Shown here piece after piece: positions 28,265 through 38,468 of a stretch of 64,000 nucleotides of DNA (position 1 is the first letter of the stretch; every line of letters starts with the position of its first letter). Under the pieces are notes generated by a model, which had not been told where the DNA came from, made no database searches, and saw nothing but the letters and a program-made list of their open reading frames with translations. This DNA comes from Microcoleus vaginatus WJT46-NPBG5. Its GTDB lineage: Bacteria > Cyanobacteriota > Cyanobacteriia > Cyanobacteriales > Oscillatoriaceae. The DNA is taken from the NCBI GenBank assembly GCA_019359355.1, contig JAHHHM010000028.1:1-64000 (forward strand). Direction: 5' to 3'. Made by a program: the position numbers and the translations under genes.

Positions 28265-30073
28265 ATGCGCTGGAATTCTGTTTATGGGAAATTGCTTAAA
28301 TTTAAAAGGAGCAACCGGCACATAACAGGCACCATTGCCGGTTGCGCTATCCTTCTCTCACTTGTCTGGATTTTTAGCACATATCAGGTATTGCTTTCTA
28401 TGACAACTCCTTCTCAACTGCTAACTGATCCATTTTTACAAATGCCGGCTGAAAATTCGGTACGAGTCGTTTGGTTTACTGAATTTGCCGGTTCCCGCCA
28501 TACGGTTATTTATGGCAAAGATTTAAATAAAGAAGTGATCGCGACAACAACCCAGTTAAGCCGCACTCGTGAAGATAGCCGGTCACAAGTGAAAGGTCAA
28601 ACTAAAGATAATCTTATTTTTACGCAGCCAACAATACGAAAAATCTGGCGGCATGAAGTAAAAGTTGAGAATTTAATTCTTGGTGAACGGCTGCCGTATT
28701 ATGTCGCTAGTGTTCGAGAAGATGGGGAGAAAATTGATAGTGCGGTCTTTACCTTAAGATCAGCACCTTCTGAGAAACAAGCTTTAAAAATATTATTAAC
28801 TTCCGATCACCAATTGATGCCAATGACGGCGGCTAATCTTGAGAAAGTTGTCGAAACTGTTGGTAAGGTAGACGCCATTTTTCACGCCGGCGATTTAGTA
28901 AATATTCCTGATCGTGCTTCAGAATGGTTTGATGATGATCGAGGTGGCGCGTTTTTTCCTTGTCTTCAAGGTCGCGCTCGCTATGAATTAGAAAAAAATG
29001 ACGTTAAAACTGTTTATAAAGGCGGCGAATTAATTCAACACGCCCCACTATTTACAACAATTGGAAATCATGAAGTTATGGGACGCTTTTCGATGGAGAG
29101 CAGTCTCAATGAGCAGTTGTATGATGCTTATCCTCGCACAGCCGCTCAACAACTCTACCCAACTGAAGATGAAACAGGGTTGAAAAATAATTCTTTTAAT
29201 ACGGATACTTACGAAGAGATTTTTACACTACCGGAAAGTCATAAGGGTAGAAAAAAATATTATGCTGTTACGTTTGGAGATGTGCGGTTGGTGGTTCCTT
29301 TTATCACGAATGTCTGGCGAATTGAAAGCCTAAATGCTGATGCGAAGGGAAGATATCGAGAACGAGAGCAAGATTTAAATAATCCGGCTGCTTGGGGATA
29401 TGGACAGCATATTCCTGAGCCAATTGTCAAGGGAAGTGTTCAATATAATTGGTTAGAAAAAGAGCTGAATAGTCCGGAGTTTAAGCAGGCAAAATACAAG
29501 ATTGTGATGTTTCACCATCCGCCGCATACGCTTGGGGGAAATATCGTGCCGGCATATACAGATCCCGTGCAGATTATTGAGCGTAATGCGGATGGAAATA
29601 TTCAGGCAATCCGCTATGAATATCCGAAGGAGGCTGATTATATTATTCGGGATGTTGTACCGTTGCTAGAGGCTGCCGGCGTGCAGTTGGTATTTTATGG
29701 ACACTCGCATTTATGGAATCGTTTTATTAATTCTCAGGGAATGCACTTTTTAGAAACCTCAAATGTCGGGAATTCTTACGGCGCGGCAGTTGCAGAAAAG
29801 CCGCGAAAAGTACCCGCCGGCTATCAGGAAGACTATGCAGCAACCGGCAATCCCAATGGGTTAGAGCCGGTGATGCCAACAATTGCGCCAATTTTAGATG
29901 AAAATGGGCAGCCGGTGCCTTACATTGCCAGTAATGATCTAACAGTTTTTAGTATTTTAGAGACGGGTGCCGGTGTAGTGAGCAGTTATTACTTTGATAC
30001 GCGCTTGCCGCAATCCCAAGTGGTGAAATTTGATGAATTTAAGCTTAAGGTGCCGGCTATAACTCAACAATAG
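28265..30073 (+). CDS. Membrane-anchored metallophosphoesterase (purple acid phosphatase-like)
   Basis: This is likely a two-metal phosphatase acting outside the cytoplasm, perhaps scavenging phosphate (inference). Residues 20-45 are a single hydrophobic helix (GTIAGCAILLSLVWIF), a signal-anchor or uncleaved signal. A fibronectin-III-like region (about 55-170) precedes the calcineurin-type domain, as in purple acid phosphatases. Metal motifs in order: SDHQ near 180, AGDLVN near 207, GNHE near 267, FHHPPH near 416 and GHSHLW near 478. The first motif reads SDHQ where the family usually has D-x-H/Q, so metal binding is probably kept. ATG at 28265 follows AGGAG. It has its own promoter region after a strong terminator. 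Substrate unknown. Confidence 0.88.
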   Translation: MRWNSVYGKLLKFKRSNRHITGTIAGCAILLSLVWIFSTYQVLLSMTTPSQLLTDPFLQMPAENSVRVVWFTEFAGSRHTVIYGKDLNKEVIATTTQLSRTREDSRSQVKGQTKDNLIFTQPTIRKIWRHEVKVENLILGERLPYYVASVREDGEKIDSAVFTLRSAPSEKQALKILLTSDHQLMPMTAANLEKVVETVGKVDAIFHAGDLVNIPDRASEWFDDDRGGAFFPCLQGRARYELEKNDVKTVYKGGELIQHAPLFTTIGNHEVMGRFSMESSLNEQLYDAYPRTAAQQLYPTEDETGLKNNSFNTDTYEEIFTLPESHKGRKKYYAVTFGDVRLVVPFITNVWRIESLNADAKGRYREREQDLNNPAAWGYGQHIPEPIVKGSVQYNWLEKELNSPEFKQAKYKIVMFHHPPHTLGGNIVPAYTDPVQIIERNADGNIQAIRYEYPKEADYIIRDVVPLLEAAGVQLVFYGHSHLWNRFINSQGMHFLETSNVGNSYGAAVAEKPRKVPAGYQEDYAATGNPNGLEPVMPTIAPILDENGQPVPYIASNDLTVFSILETGAGVVSSYYFDTRLPQSQVVKFDEFKLKVPAITQQ

Positions 30074-30196
30074 GGAAAATAAAGGAATGAGGGGAAGCTT
30101 TTATAATGACTTCGGGTGATTTGAGAAAATATAAGTGTGAAAGCAGTGCCGGTTAAAATTAATCAATTGCAAGCTTATGATTTCACTAGGCAAATT

Positions 30197-31201
30197 TTAT
30201 GAATTAATAAATTCGCCTTCAGAAAGCAAGTCTTCTAGATTACTTAAATCTTCTTTTTCCCAAGTAGAATTTAAGGTAGTATTAAAGTATTCTCCCCCAT
30301 GATTCTGCTCAACTCGCGGAGCTTCTTTAGAATAAGTTTTCGCCTCAGAAGTCCCGCGCTGAGCTTGGTAGTAGGTATAAGCTTCAGCATTAATACACAT
30401 GACGTGATAAAAATCTTTATTCGCCCCAGGTTCATCTCCCAATTTATAACGGGCTAACCCTCGATTCATATAAGCTTTGGCATAGGTGGGATCGATCACC
30501 ACCGCTTGATTGTAATCTTCAATTGCTCCGCCGTAATCTCCTAATTTAGCTCGAACACACCCTCGATTGTAGTAAGCATAAACGTTTTTTGGATCAATCA
30601 GCAAAGCTTGATCGTAATCGTTAATCGCTTGTTGATAATCTTTTAAGTGATAATAAGAAAGACCACGATTAATATAAGCTTTGATATATTTTGCATTTAA
30701 ATGCAAAGTTCGCTCGAAATCTGAAATTGCGGCTTGTTTATCTCCCAAAAGATAGTAAGCCCGCCCACGATTGTAATAAAACTTGTAGTTATTGGGATTA
30801 ATGGCTATTGATCGCTCGTAATCTTGAATCGCAGATTCGTATTCCCCTAGATGAGCAAAAGCTAGTCCCCGGTTGTTATAACCGGCCTCCAAATTATAAT
30901 TGTTAGCAATCGCTCGATTAAAATCTTCAATGGCTTGCTGATGCTCGCCCAATTTTCGCCAAGCATTCCCCCGATAAAAATAAGTTTTAGACAGTTTAGC
31001 ATTGAGATACAAGGCTTTATTAAAATCTTCAATCGCCTTTTCATAGTCTTGTAAATAATAATAAGCAAGACCCCGCTGATGGTACGCTCTAACTGCTCCC
31101 GGTTGCAGATCCAGCGTCTGGTTGAAGTCGTCAATGGCTCCCCAGTAGTTGCCCAAACGGGCTTTGTGTAAGCCTTGTTCATACAATTGTTTTGCCGACA
31201 T
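30197..31201 (-). CDS. Tetratricopeptide-repeat protein
   Basis: The protein is almost entirely TPR units: about eight 34-residue repeats from residue 1 to 275, each with the A-Y-N-R-G-L / Y-x-x-A-I-x-D-F-x-x-A-L pattern (for example AYHQRGLAYYYLQDYEKAIED). A 60-residue polar tail follows. No signal peptide is present, so it should be cytoplasmic and act as a protein-binding scaffold. The partner is unknown. The DNA is more AT-rich than most neighbours. The start at 31201 is ATG with GGAGAT upstream on the coding strand. It is divergent from valS with a 380-base gap. Confidence 0.88.
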   Translation of the reverse strand: MSAKQLYEQGLHKARLGNYWGAIDDFNQTLDLQPGAVRAYHQRGLAYYYLQDYEKAIEDFNKALYLNAKLSKTYFYRGNAWRKLGEHQQAIEDFNRAIANNYNLEAGYNNRGLAFAHLGEYESAIQDYERSIAINPNNYKFYYNRGRAYYLLGDKQAAISDFERTLHLNAKYIKAYINRGLSYYHLKDYQQAINDYDQALLIDPKNVYAYYNRGCVRAKLGDYGGAIEDYNQAVVIDPTYAKAYMNRGLARYKLGDEPGANKDFYHVMCINAEAYTYYQAQRGTSEAKTYSKEAPRVEQNHGGEYFNTTLNSTWEKEDLSNLEDLLSEGEFINS

Positions 31202-31580
31202 ACGGATCTCCTCTAATAAGTTTTATCGGTAACAAGATAAATTTTTTATGTTAAACTCTATAAACAATTTTAGCAAAAATTTTTATAGTTCGGGATGAAG
31301 CCTTCCTCAAGAAAATTTTAAAACCTTGCAAAACAAAGCGTTGAATGAAAAAGATTGAGAGCGAGGTTTTCACGAAAAGAAACGGATGACTGACCTTAAG
31401 CGAGTGTTCGGATTGAGTAAAAGATGCCCTGGAAATTGCGGGGCCGGCACAAGAAATTCCAACTTTACCATCCCACGCTTCATCCGCCAGTTGCTCTCAC
31501 TCCCCATCGGCGCGCGAGAGACGCCCTATCCTCAGCCCTATGGCACAATCTTATAAAGAAACCCTGCCCTTTCTCCACTG
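31202..31580. other. Divergent region between TPR gene and valS
   Basis: About 380 bases, AT-rich at the TPR end and GC-richer near valS. It presumably has both promoters. No RNA gene was recognised. Confidence 0.3.
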
Positions 31581-34319
31581 ATGACTCCAACCCTCCCCCC
31601 TCAATACGATCCAGCAACCACAGAAGCCAAGTGGCAAAAATTCTGGGAAGAAAATCAAGTATTCAAAGCTGATCCCAATCATCCGGGCGAACCCTACTGC
31701 ATCATGATTCCGCCGCCAAACGTCACCGGCAGCTTGCACCTGGGCCACACCCTCGGCGATACGATTATGGATATCCTCGTGCGCTACCACCGCATGAAAG
31801 GACGCAATACCCTGTGGCTGCCGGGAACCGATCACGCCAGTATTGCCGTACAAACGATTCTGGAAAAACAGCTCAAGGAAGAAGGTAAAACCCGCTACGA
31901 TTTGGGGCGTGAACAATTCTTAGAACGGGCTTGGGCGTGGAAAGCAAAATCCAAGGGGACAATTGTTGGCCAGCTGCGCCGGCTAGGTGTGTCAGTCGAT
32001 TGGTCACGGGAACGCTTCACAATGGATGAAGGCTTATGCCAAGCTGTTTCACAAGCATTCGTCCAACTCTACGAACAAGGGCTGATCTATCGCGGCAATT
32101 ATCTCGTGAACTGGTGCCCAGAGTCCCAGTCTGCCGTCTCTGATTTGGAAGTGGAAAATAAGGAAGTTAAAGGCAATCTCTGGCACTTCCGCTATCCCCT
32201 CAGCGACGATTCTGGCTACCTAGAAGTAGCGACAACTCGCCCGGAAACGATGCTGGGAGATACTGCTGTTGCTGTTAATCCCAACGATGATCGCTACAAA
32301 CATTTAATCGGAAAAACCCTGACGCTGCCGATTATGGGGCGAGAAATTCCGATTATTGCTGATGAATTAGTCGATCCCGAATTCGGCACCGGCTGCGTCA
32401 AAGTCACGCCGGCACATGACCCCAATGACTTTGAAATGGGCCAGCGCCATCAACTGCCGTTCATCAATATTATGAACAAAGATGGCTCCTTAAACGAGAA
32501 TGCCGGCCCATTCCAAGGACAACCCCGCTTTACTGCCCGAAAAAATGTCGTCAAGCGGCTAGAAGAAGACGGCGTGCTCGTCAAAATCGAGGATTACAAC
32601 CACAGCGTCCCTTACAGTGATCGGGGGAAGGTGCCGGTGGAACCCCTCCTCTCCACCCAGTGGTTTGTCAAAATTCGCCCCCTGGCAGACAAGGCGCTAG
32701 ACTCCCTAGACAACCAAAAGTCCCCAGAATTTGTGCCCCAGCGCTGGACAAAAGTTTACCGCGACTGGCTAGTGAAAATAAAAGATTGGTGCATTTCCCG
32801 GCAGCTGTGGTGGGGACATCAAATCCCCGCCTGGTATGTCGTTAGCGAAACCGGCGGCGAAATCACCGACAGCACCCCCTTTGTCGTGGGACGAAATGAA
32901 GCCGAGGCGCGAGAAAAAGCAACCTCACAATTCGGGGAAAATGTCAAGTTAGAGCAAGACCCTGATGTTCTCGATACTTGGTTTTCTTCCGGACTTTGGC
33001 CCTTTTCAACCTTGGGTTGGCCAGAACAAACCCCTGATCTCGCGGCTTACTATCCCACTGCTACCCTCGTCACGGGCTTTGATATCATCTTTTTCTGGGT
33101 TGCCCGGATGACGATGATGGCAGGACATTTTACCGATCAAATGCCGTTTAAAGACGTTTATATTCACGGCTTAGTGCTGGATGAAAACGGCAAGAAAATG
33201 TCAAAATCGGCCAATAATGGCATTGATCCGCTGTTGCTAATAGATAAATACGGAACCGATGCCTTGCGCTATTCCTTGGTGCGAGAAGTTGCTGGTGCCG
33301 GCCAAGATATCCGGCTGGAATATAATCGCAAAAAACAAGAGTCGGCAACCGTAGAAGCCTCTCGCAACTTCACCAATAAGTTGTGGAATGCCGCTCGGTT
33401 TGTGATGATGAATTTAGATGGGCAAACACCTCAACAATTAGGCCAGCCGGCAACAGATGCTCTAGAATTGTCAGATCGCTGGATTCTGTCTCGCTATCAT
33501 CAAATGGTGCGACAAATCGGCAATTCCATTGAAAATTACGGCATCGGAGAAGCTGCAAAAGCACTCTATGAATTCTTCTGGGGCGATTTCTGCGATTGGT
33601 ATATTGAGCTAGTGAAGTCGCGTTTACAAGGTGAAGATACAGCCTCGCGGCGAGTGGCGCAGCAAACCCTAGCAGTCGTTTTGGAAGGAATTTTAAAACT
33701 GCTGCATCCCTTTATGCCTCACATTACCGAGGAAGTTTGGCACACCTTAACGCAAGTCGGTGAAAATCAAACGCTAGCCTTACAAATCTATCCAGAGGTT
33801 GATGCAACTTTGCTCAATCTAGAGTTAGAGTCAGATTTTGCTCTGCTCATGGAGACAATCCGCACAGTTCGCAATCTTCGCGCTGAAGCGGATATCAAGC
33901 CGGCGGTGAAAGTATCGGCGATTTTACAAAGTGAAAGTGAGCGCGAACGGCATATCCTCACATTAGGGCAATCTTACATTCAAGATTTAGCGAAGGTTGA
34001 AAACTTAACTATCGCTGAAACCATTGATTCCGATTCTCTCCAAAGTCAAGAAGGAGAAGGCGGCTCAATTGCGGGTGTAGTTGGAACCGTTCAAGTTGTC
34101 ATTCCTTTAGCCGGCGTTGTCGATGTTGCGGCACTGCGATCTAAGTTAGAGAAAAGTTTGGGGAAAGTAGAAGCAGAAGCCAAATCTTTAGCCGGTCGCC
34201 TGAGTAATTCCGCATTTGTTGATAATGCTAAACCAGAAGTGGTGCAGGGAGCGCGGGATGCACTAGCAGAAGCCGAGAAACAGGTGGAAATTTTGCAGAG
34301 CCGGCTCAATAACCTCTAG
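31581..34319 (+). CDS. valS: Valyl-tRNA synthetase
   Basis: The enzyme charges tRNA(Val) with valine. The class I signature [13 protein letters not shown] lies near residue 50 and KMSKS ([14 protein letters not shown]) near 538. The editing domain is inserted between them, with [19 protein letters not shown]-terminal coiled coil ([21 protein letters not shown] to the end) is the tRNA-binding arm of ValRS. The 912-residue length is normal. ATG at 31581 has no strong ribosome-binding site but matches the family start. A 9-bp stem hairpin follows at 34363-34403. Nothing unusual. Confidence 0.98.
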   Translation: MTPTLPPQYDPATTEAKWQKFWEENQVFKADPNHPGEPYCIMIPPPNVTGSLHLGHTLGDTIMDILVRYHRMKGRNTLWLPGTDHASIAVQTILEKQLKEEGKTRYDLGREQFLERAWAWKAKSKGTIVGQLRRLGVSVDWSRERFTMDEGLCQAVSQAFVQLYEQGLIYRGNYLVNWCPESQSAVSDLEVENKEVKGNLWHFRYPLSDDSGYLEVATTRPETMLGDTAVAVNPNDDRYKHLIGKTLTLPIMGREIPIIADELVDPEFGTGCVKVTPAHDPNDFEMGQRHQLPFINIMNKDGSLNENAGPFQGQPRFTARKNVVKRLEEDGVLVKIEDYNHSVPYSDRGKVPVEPLLSTQWFVKIRPLADKALDSLDNQKSPEFVPQRWTKVYRDWLVKIKDWCISRQLWWGHQIPAWYVVSETGGEITDSTPFVVGRNEAEAREKATSQFGENVKLEQDPDVLDTWFSSGLWPFSTLGWPEQTPDLAAYYPTATLVTGFDIIFFWVARMTMMAGHFTDQMPFKDVYIHGLVLDENGKKMSKSANNGIDPLLLIDKYGTDALRYSLVREVAGAGQDIRLEYNRKKQESATVEASRNFTNKLWNAARFVMMNLDGQTPQQLGQPATDALELSDRWILSRYHQMVRQIGNSIENYGIGEAAKALYEFFWGDFCDWYIELVKSRLQGEDTASRRVAQQTLAVVLEGILKLLHPFMPHITEEVWHTLTQVGENQTLALQIYPEVDATLLNLELESDFALLMETIRTVRNLRAEADIKPAVKVSAILQSESERERHILTLGQSYIQDLAKVENLTIAETIDSDSLQSQEGEGGSIAGVVGTVQVVIPLAGVVDVAALRSKLEKSLGKVEAEAKSLAGRLSNSAFVDNAKPEVVQGARDALAEAEKQVEILQSRLNNL

Positions 34320-34362
34320 CAATAGTATCTAGTAGTAGCTCCTGAGAGCTTAAATGTTTTGT

Positions 34363-34403
34363 CAAGGTGCCTCCGCGCAAATCCTGTGCCGGTTGGCACC
34401 TTG
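34363..34403 (+). terminator. Hairpin downstream of valS
   Basis: CAAGGTGCC at 34363-34371 pairs exactly with GGCACCTTG at 34395-34403 around a 23-base loop. It is about 45 bases after the valS stop and lacks a clear T-run. Confidence 0.5.
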
Positions 34404-34480
34404 AAACTTACCAATTTCCTCAAATATAAATGAGCGCTAAGCAAAAAGTTAAAAATATAACCGAGCGAGAGAATTAGTTA

Positions 34481-34945
34481 ATGCTGTATTTAGCTCAGGT
34501 GCAAAGAAAAGGGTTCTTAGGTAAAGCCGGCATCCGACTTTTGGCTCGCCAAAAATCAGAAGACACTTGGGCACTTGTTCCCGGTGAAGACATTATATTT
34601 TTAACAGAACCCAGCGCTTTAACCGATGGTTTCCTTGTTTTGATCGAGCTTTCTCCCACGCGCCAAATTGTCAAAATTCAAGAAGCTGTTCCTTGGATTT
34701 TGGATTTAGTTCAGCAATATCTAAGCAAAGGCTTTTCGCCGGCATTCTTACAGCAAGAAGCTGAGCGAGTTGAACACTGGCGGCAGTCCCTCACCTTACA
34801 AAGTCAGGATCTTGCCCGTCGCACCATAGAACTTGAAGCGCGTCGCGAACAAATTCAAGAGTTAGAAGAACAACTCAAACAGCAAAAACGGACACTGGAA
34901 TTGCTTGCGGCTCAGTTACAAGCGAGAGGAAATTCCGCATCGTGA
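34481..34945 (+). CDS. Conserved hypothetical protein with C-terminal coiled coil
   Basis: This 154-residue soluble protein has a beta-rich first half (MLYLAQVQRKGFLGKAGIRLLARQ, EDIIFLTEP, FLVLIELSPTRQIVKIQEA). Residues 95-148 form a strongly charged coiled coil (LARRTIELEARREQIQEL, then EEQLKQQKRTLELLAAQ). No signal peptide or membrane helix is visible. I recognise it only as the type of protein conserved among cyanobacteria; the coiled coil suggests self-assembly or partner binding. ATG at 34481 is preceded by GAGAGAAT. It has the same orientation as valS but 160 bases and a hairpin lie between, so it is probably separate. Confidence 0.75.
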   Translation: MLYLAQVQRKGFLGKAGIRLLARQKSEDTWALVPGEDIIFLTEPSALTDGFLVLIELSPTRQIVKIQEAVPWILDLVQQYLSKGFSPAFLQQEAERVEHWRQSLTLQSQDLARRTIELEARREQIQELEEQLKQQKRTLELLAAQLQARGNSAS

Positions 34946-35253
34946 GTCTGTCGAGATGAAGCCGGCATTTGAAAATTAGGATTTATTTCTTTCAGCCTTC
35001 AGAAATTTTTATTAACTAATGTGAAATATTTTTACTTAATCTCGATGAATTATATAATATAAAATCGCAAACTCCGTAGACAAAAATATTTAAACAAATA
35101 AACGATTAAAAATTAAATTATGCAGTTATTAAATGCAATCGCGGTAAAAATTGCATAATGTCTGCTTTTTTTATTCTACATTCTTGTCGGTTGCTTTTAG
35201 AGTAAGTGAAATGTCTTATTTTATGAACGGCAAGGATAGGATTTATAGAGCGG

Positions 35254-35520
35254 TTGATTAAAGGGCTGCATGAGTTTCATGCTAACTATGAAGGCACGCC
35301 CCTGTTAAATGTCACGATTCAAGAAAATGTCTTGACTCAAATAGATAATTTGCGAACTTATCCGGTTATTCGTGCTAAACTGCGTGCCCATCAAATCCAG
35401 ATTCACGCTTGGGTTTATAAAATTGAGACGGGAGAAGTTTTTGCTTACAATGCCTTTGATGCTCAGTTTGAGCCGCTTGATAAGCAGTTATCCGGCATCT
35501 TTGAATTGTGCCCGTGCTGA
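35254..35520 (+). pseudogene. C-terminal remnant of a beta-carbonic anhydrase
   Basis: The 88-codon frame matches the C-terminal end of cyanobacterial beta-carbonic anhydrases: YEGTPLLNVTIQENVLTQI, then NLRTYPVIRAKLR, IHAWVYKIETGEVFAYN. The N-terminal two thirds, including the zinc ligands (Cys-x-Asp-x-Arg and His-x-x-Cys), are missing. The frame stays open for about ten codons upstream (GFIERLIKGL) and then hits a stop in AT-rich DNA with no recognisable N-terminal homology. It therefore cannot be a carbonic anhydrase. No insertion sequence is visible at the junction. It is most likely a deletion remnant; a repurposed short peptide cannot be excluded but there is no good start codon. Confidence 0.8.
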
Positions 35521-35788
35521 TATGGCAGCGATGCAGTTAGAATCGATTTCATCGATGTCGCTGAGTTTAACTTAACGAAGATGGCAACAAGTTAGCCAGT
35601 GAGAGAATAGGTTGATATTTTGGTTTTTAACCGTAGATGATAGCGCAGCGTGCCGCAGGCATAAGCAGATAAACGCAGATGAGGCTAACCGGCAAATAAA
35701 TTAAAAGGTAGGCTTTGCATAGTTTGTGCAAAGCCAGTGTTGAAGGTTGTAGAACAAGAAAATGAACAGTTAGCACTGTTGATTTTAG

Positions 35789-37864
35789 TTATTTTGTTCT
35801 TTGAGCCGGCAGAGATAAGGCGCGTTGTTGGCTGCCATTGTGACCATTACTTTTAATCGGTTCTTCGCGTAGTAAAACATCACGAATCAACCGCGCTAAA
35901 GCACGCTGAGCTAAACCGCCGGCAATCTGCTTACCCATCCGCTGAGTTTCTGGCTTGAGGATAAGCTGGGGAAGCACTGAAGCCACCTTTACCGGATCAA
36001 AACCTTTTGTTTCTTGAAGAATTCCCCAAATGCGTTGGAAATGCTCCATATTTTTCTCTTCTGCAGGAGTCATCGCCGGCTTGTTCACCCTTAAACCAAA
36101 CCACTCTCCGACAACAGAAGTCGCGTTTTGAAAACTTTGGCGCGAGAGAGTATCTAAACTCTTAACAATCTCATCAATCAAGTAATCCCGAATGAAATCT
36201 CCCCGTTCGGAGAACAAAAATTCTAATGCTTGATTGAGCGCTTGACTGATATCATAATCATCGCTGCTTTTCGCATTCTTTAATAAATTCTCCAGCCGGT
36301 TCCAGCGGAAACTACCTTCCTTAAACAGCAAATCCCGCAAAGAAGAACGCAGTTCAGGGGATGGATCTGTTAACAGCCGCTTTGCCACATAAGGATAAGC
36401 TTTGCTAAGTACCTTAAAATTGGGATCGACATTAATTGCAATCCCTTCTAAGGTCACTAGCGACCGGATAATCAAAGCGTAGTAAGCCGGCACGCGGAAG
36501 GGATAGTCATACATCACTTGCGATAACTCGTCAGTAATGCTCTTAAAATTCAGCTCTGCAACACTTGCTCCCAAAGCATTACCAAACACGCCGGCTAGAG
36601 CTGGAATAATTGGCGTCAGGTCAGTATCGGGGGTCAAAAACTCTAGCTTCACATAATCGTGAGCCAAACCTTCAAAATCGCGGTTGACAAGGTGAACAAT
36701 GGCCTGAATTAAACCGTAACGCTGATAAGGTTTCACCTCGCTCATCATGCCAAAGTCGAGGTAAGCTAACTGGCCATCTCGCGTTGCCATCAAATTACCC
36801 GGGTGGGGATCGGCATGGAAAAAGCCGTGTTCTAGCAGCTGGCGCAGGGAACACTGAACGCCTAAATCAATTAGGTATGAAGCGTCAATTCCCTGAGCGC
36901 TTAGCGATTCTAAATTGGTTAGTTTGGTGCCATCGATCCACTCCATTGTCAGCACCCGCCGGCCCGTGTAAGGCCAGTAAATTTTAGGCACGTAAATGTC
37001 TTTCAAATGGCCGTATAACTCGGCGAACCGTTCGGCATTATGACCCTCATGGGTGTAGTCCATTTCCTCAAACAAGCGGGCGGCAAACTCATCGGCAATT
37101 GCCACTAAGTCGCTGCGAACTTGTTTCATATTTCTTTGTGCCCAACCAGCCAACCGCCGCAAAATGTAAACATCTAAAGTGATGCTTTCAGCTAAACCGG
37201 GTCGTTGTACCTTCACCGCAACCGTTTCGCCGGTTTTCAGTTTGCCTTTGTAAACTTGCCCAAGGGACGCCGCAGCCACCGGCTCTGGTGAAAGTTCAGC
37301 ATAAATCTCATTAGGGTGAGCGCCAAGTTCTTCTTCAATAAATTGGTAGGCAATTTTGTTGGGGAAGGGAGGCAGTTGATCTTGCAATTTCGCCAACTCT
37401 TCCAAATAACCCGGTGGCACCAAGTCGGGGCGGGTTGATAAAGCTTGCCCAATTTTGATGAAGGCTGGGCCTAACTGAGTCAGCATTTTCCGTAACTGCT
37501 CAGCTCTAGCCGGCTGATTTTTGACCAATCTGCCGGTTTGGCGATCCCACCACAAATTCAGGCCAAAGCTAGCCAGTTTTGACACAATGCTTAGCCTACG
37601 CCTCCACACCGGCAGCGGTCTGGAGCTGTAATATTCGTTAATCGCGACTGCATCGTACTGCAGCGCATCTGAAGAGAAGTTATCTGCCGGCACCGGCACG
37701 ACGATGTCTGTTAGCTCCACCACTCTGGGGATGCGCTCACTCTCAACCGTGATAGTGGCAACTGCCGAGCTTGCCTCCTGGGTTGTGGCTGTAGATATCG
37801 GCTGCTCGGTCATTGTTGCTGAATTCAACTGGGCTGAGGTAGGTGATACCGTCTTGACATCCAT
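35789..37864 (-). CDS. UbiB/ABC1 (AarF) family atypical kinase
   Basis: Members of this family are atypical ATPases/kinases needed for prenylquinone metabolism; in cyanobacteria the likely pathway is plastoquinone or tocopherol homeostasis (inference). Residues 1-75 are a variable N-terminal extension. The family KxGQ motif is in FIKIGQALSTRPDLVP near 138, the Ala-rich loop AAASLGQVY near 198 (instead of a Gly loop), then VAVKVQRPG, DPHPGNLM and LDFGMMSE near 371. The C-terminus from about 500 is helical. The 691-residue length fits the longer cyanobacterial forms. The ATG at 37864 is divergent from recN across 600 bases of structured intergenic DNA. Confidence 0.92.
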   Translation of the reverse strand: MDVKTVSPTSAQLNSATMTEQPISTATTQEASSAVATITVESERIPRVVELTDIVVPVPADNFSSDALQYDAVAINEYYSSRPLPVWRRRLSIVSKLASFGLNLWWDRQTGRLVKNQPARAEQLRKMLTQLGPAFIKIGQALSTRPDLVPPGYLEELAKLQDQLPPFPNKIAYQFIEEELGAHPNEIYAELSPEPVAAASLGQVYKGKLKTGETVAVKVQRPGLAESITLDVYILRRLAGWAQRNMKQVRSDLVAIADEFAARLFEEMDYTHEGHNAERFAELYGHLKDIYVPKIYWPYTGRRVLTMEWIDGTKLTNLESLSAQGIDASYLIDLGVQCSLRQLLEHGFFHADPHPGNLMATRDGQLAYLDFGMMSEVKPYQRYGLIQAIVHLVNRDFEGLAHDYVKLEFLTPDTDLTPIIPALAGVFGNALGASVAELNFKSITDELSQVMYDYPFRVPAYYALIIRSLVTLEGIAINVDPNFKVLSKAYPYVAKRLLTDPSPELRSSLRDLLFKEGSFRWNRLENLLKNAKSSDDYDISQALNQALEFLFSERGDFIRDYLIDEIVKSLDTLSRQSFQNATSVVGEWFGLRVNKPAMTPAEEKNMEHFQRIWGILQETKGFDPVKVASVLPQLILKPETQRMGKQIAGGLAQRALARLIRDVLLREEPIKSNGHNGSQQRALSLPAQRTK

Positions 37865-38468
37865 GAGTTAGGAACCGACTAGAGGTAACGATGTTAAACA
37901 TTGTAACAATTTGCCGGTGGCGCACCATAATTCCCAAGGTAGAATCTCAGTTCAGGAGTGGCTGCCAGCGTAACTGAGTGCCGGTGTGTCAAAAAACAGC
38001 AGCGTGCCAAGTTAAAGTGAAGGGGAAAACGGGCTTGCTATCCCGGGGTTTTCTCCTGTAGGGGCGAACTTTCCCTCACCGAGGCCGAAAAGCAGCAGCC
38101 TCCAGACTAGCTCTGGGTGCGGTCAGAACTCAAGAAAATAAAGCCAAAAAAACTTACTCAACATCTCAGCTTAAACTGAATTCAATCTCAATGTTTAAAA
38201 TTTTAATCACGGAAACTTTAAGAATTTAAGCTTTACCTCCTAAAGTTTTTAGACAAAATTAAGTTTGTGTTAAAGGTTTTATTTTTCTTCAATATGGTTA
38301 TTAATTTGCTTGTTTAAACAAACTTGATAGGAATCAAAATAATTTAAAAAATAACTTGAGTAAAACTCTTGTGTAATATCAAGGAATGCGTGAGCCTCAC
38401 CCCGGCAGATTGAAACAAACCTATTTGCGTGTACCCCGGCATATTGCCTTTAAGCTGAATTTTGCCCC
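37865..38468. other. Structured intergenic region between ubiB-like gene and recN
   Basis: This 600-base divergent gap has a GC-rich core at about 37995-38120 with several stems: GAAAACGGG with CCC/GTTTTC (38024-38055), GAGGC/GCCTC (38081-38102) and CCAGA/TCTGG (38102-38116). GTGAAGGGGAAA near 38018 can also pair with TTTCCCTCAC near 38070, an alternative fold. A structured RNA or a cis-regulatory leader is possible. The remaining part to 38400 is AT-rich. No tRNA, riboswitch or known RNA was recognised. Confidence 0.4.
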
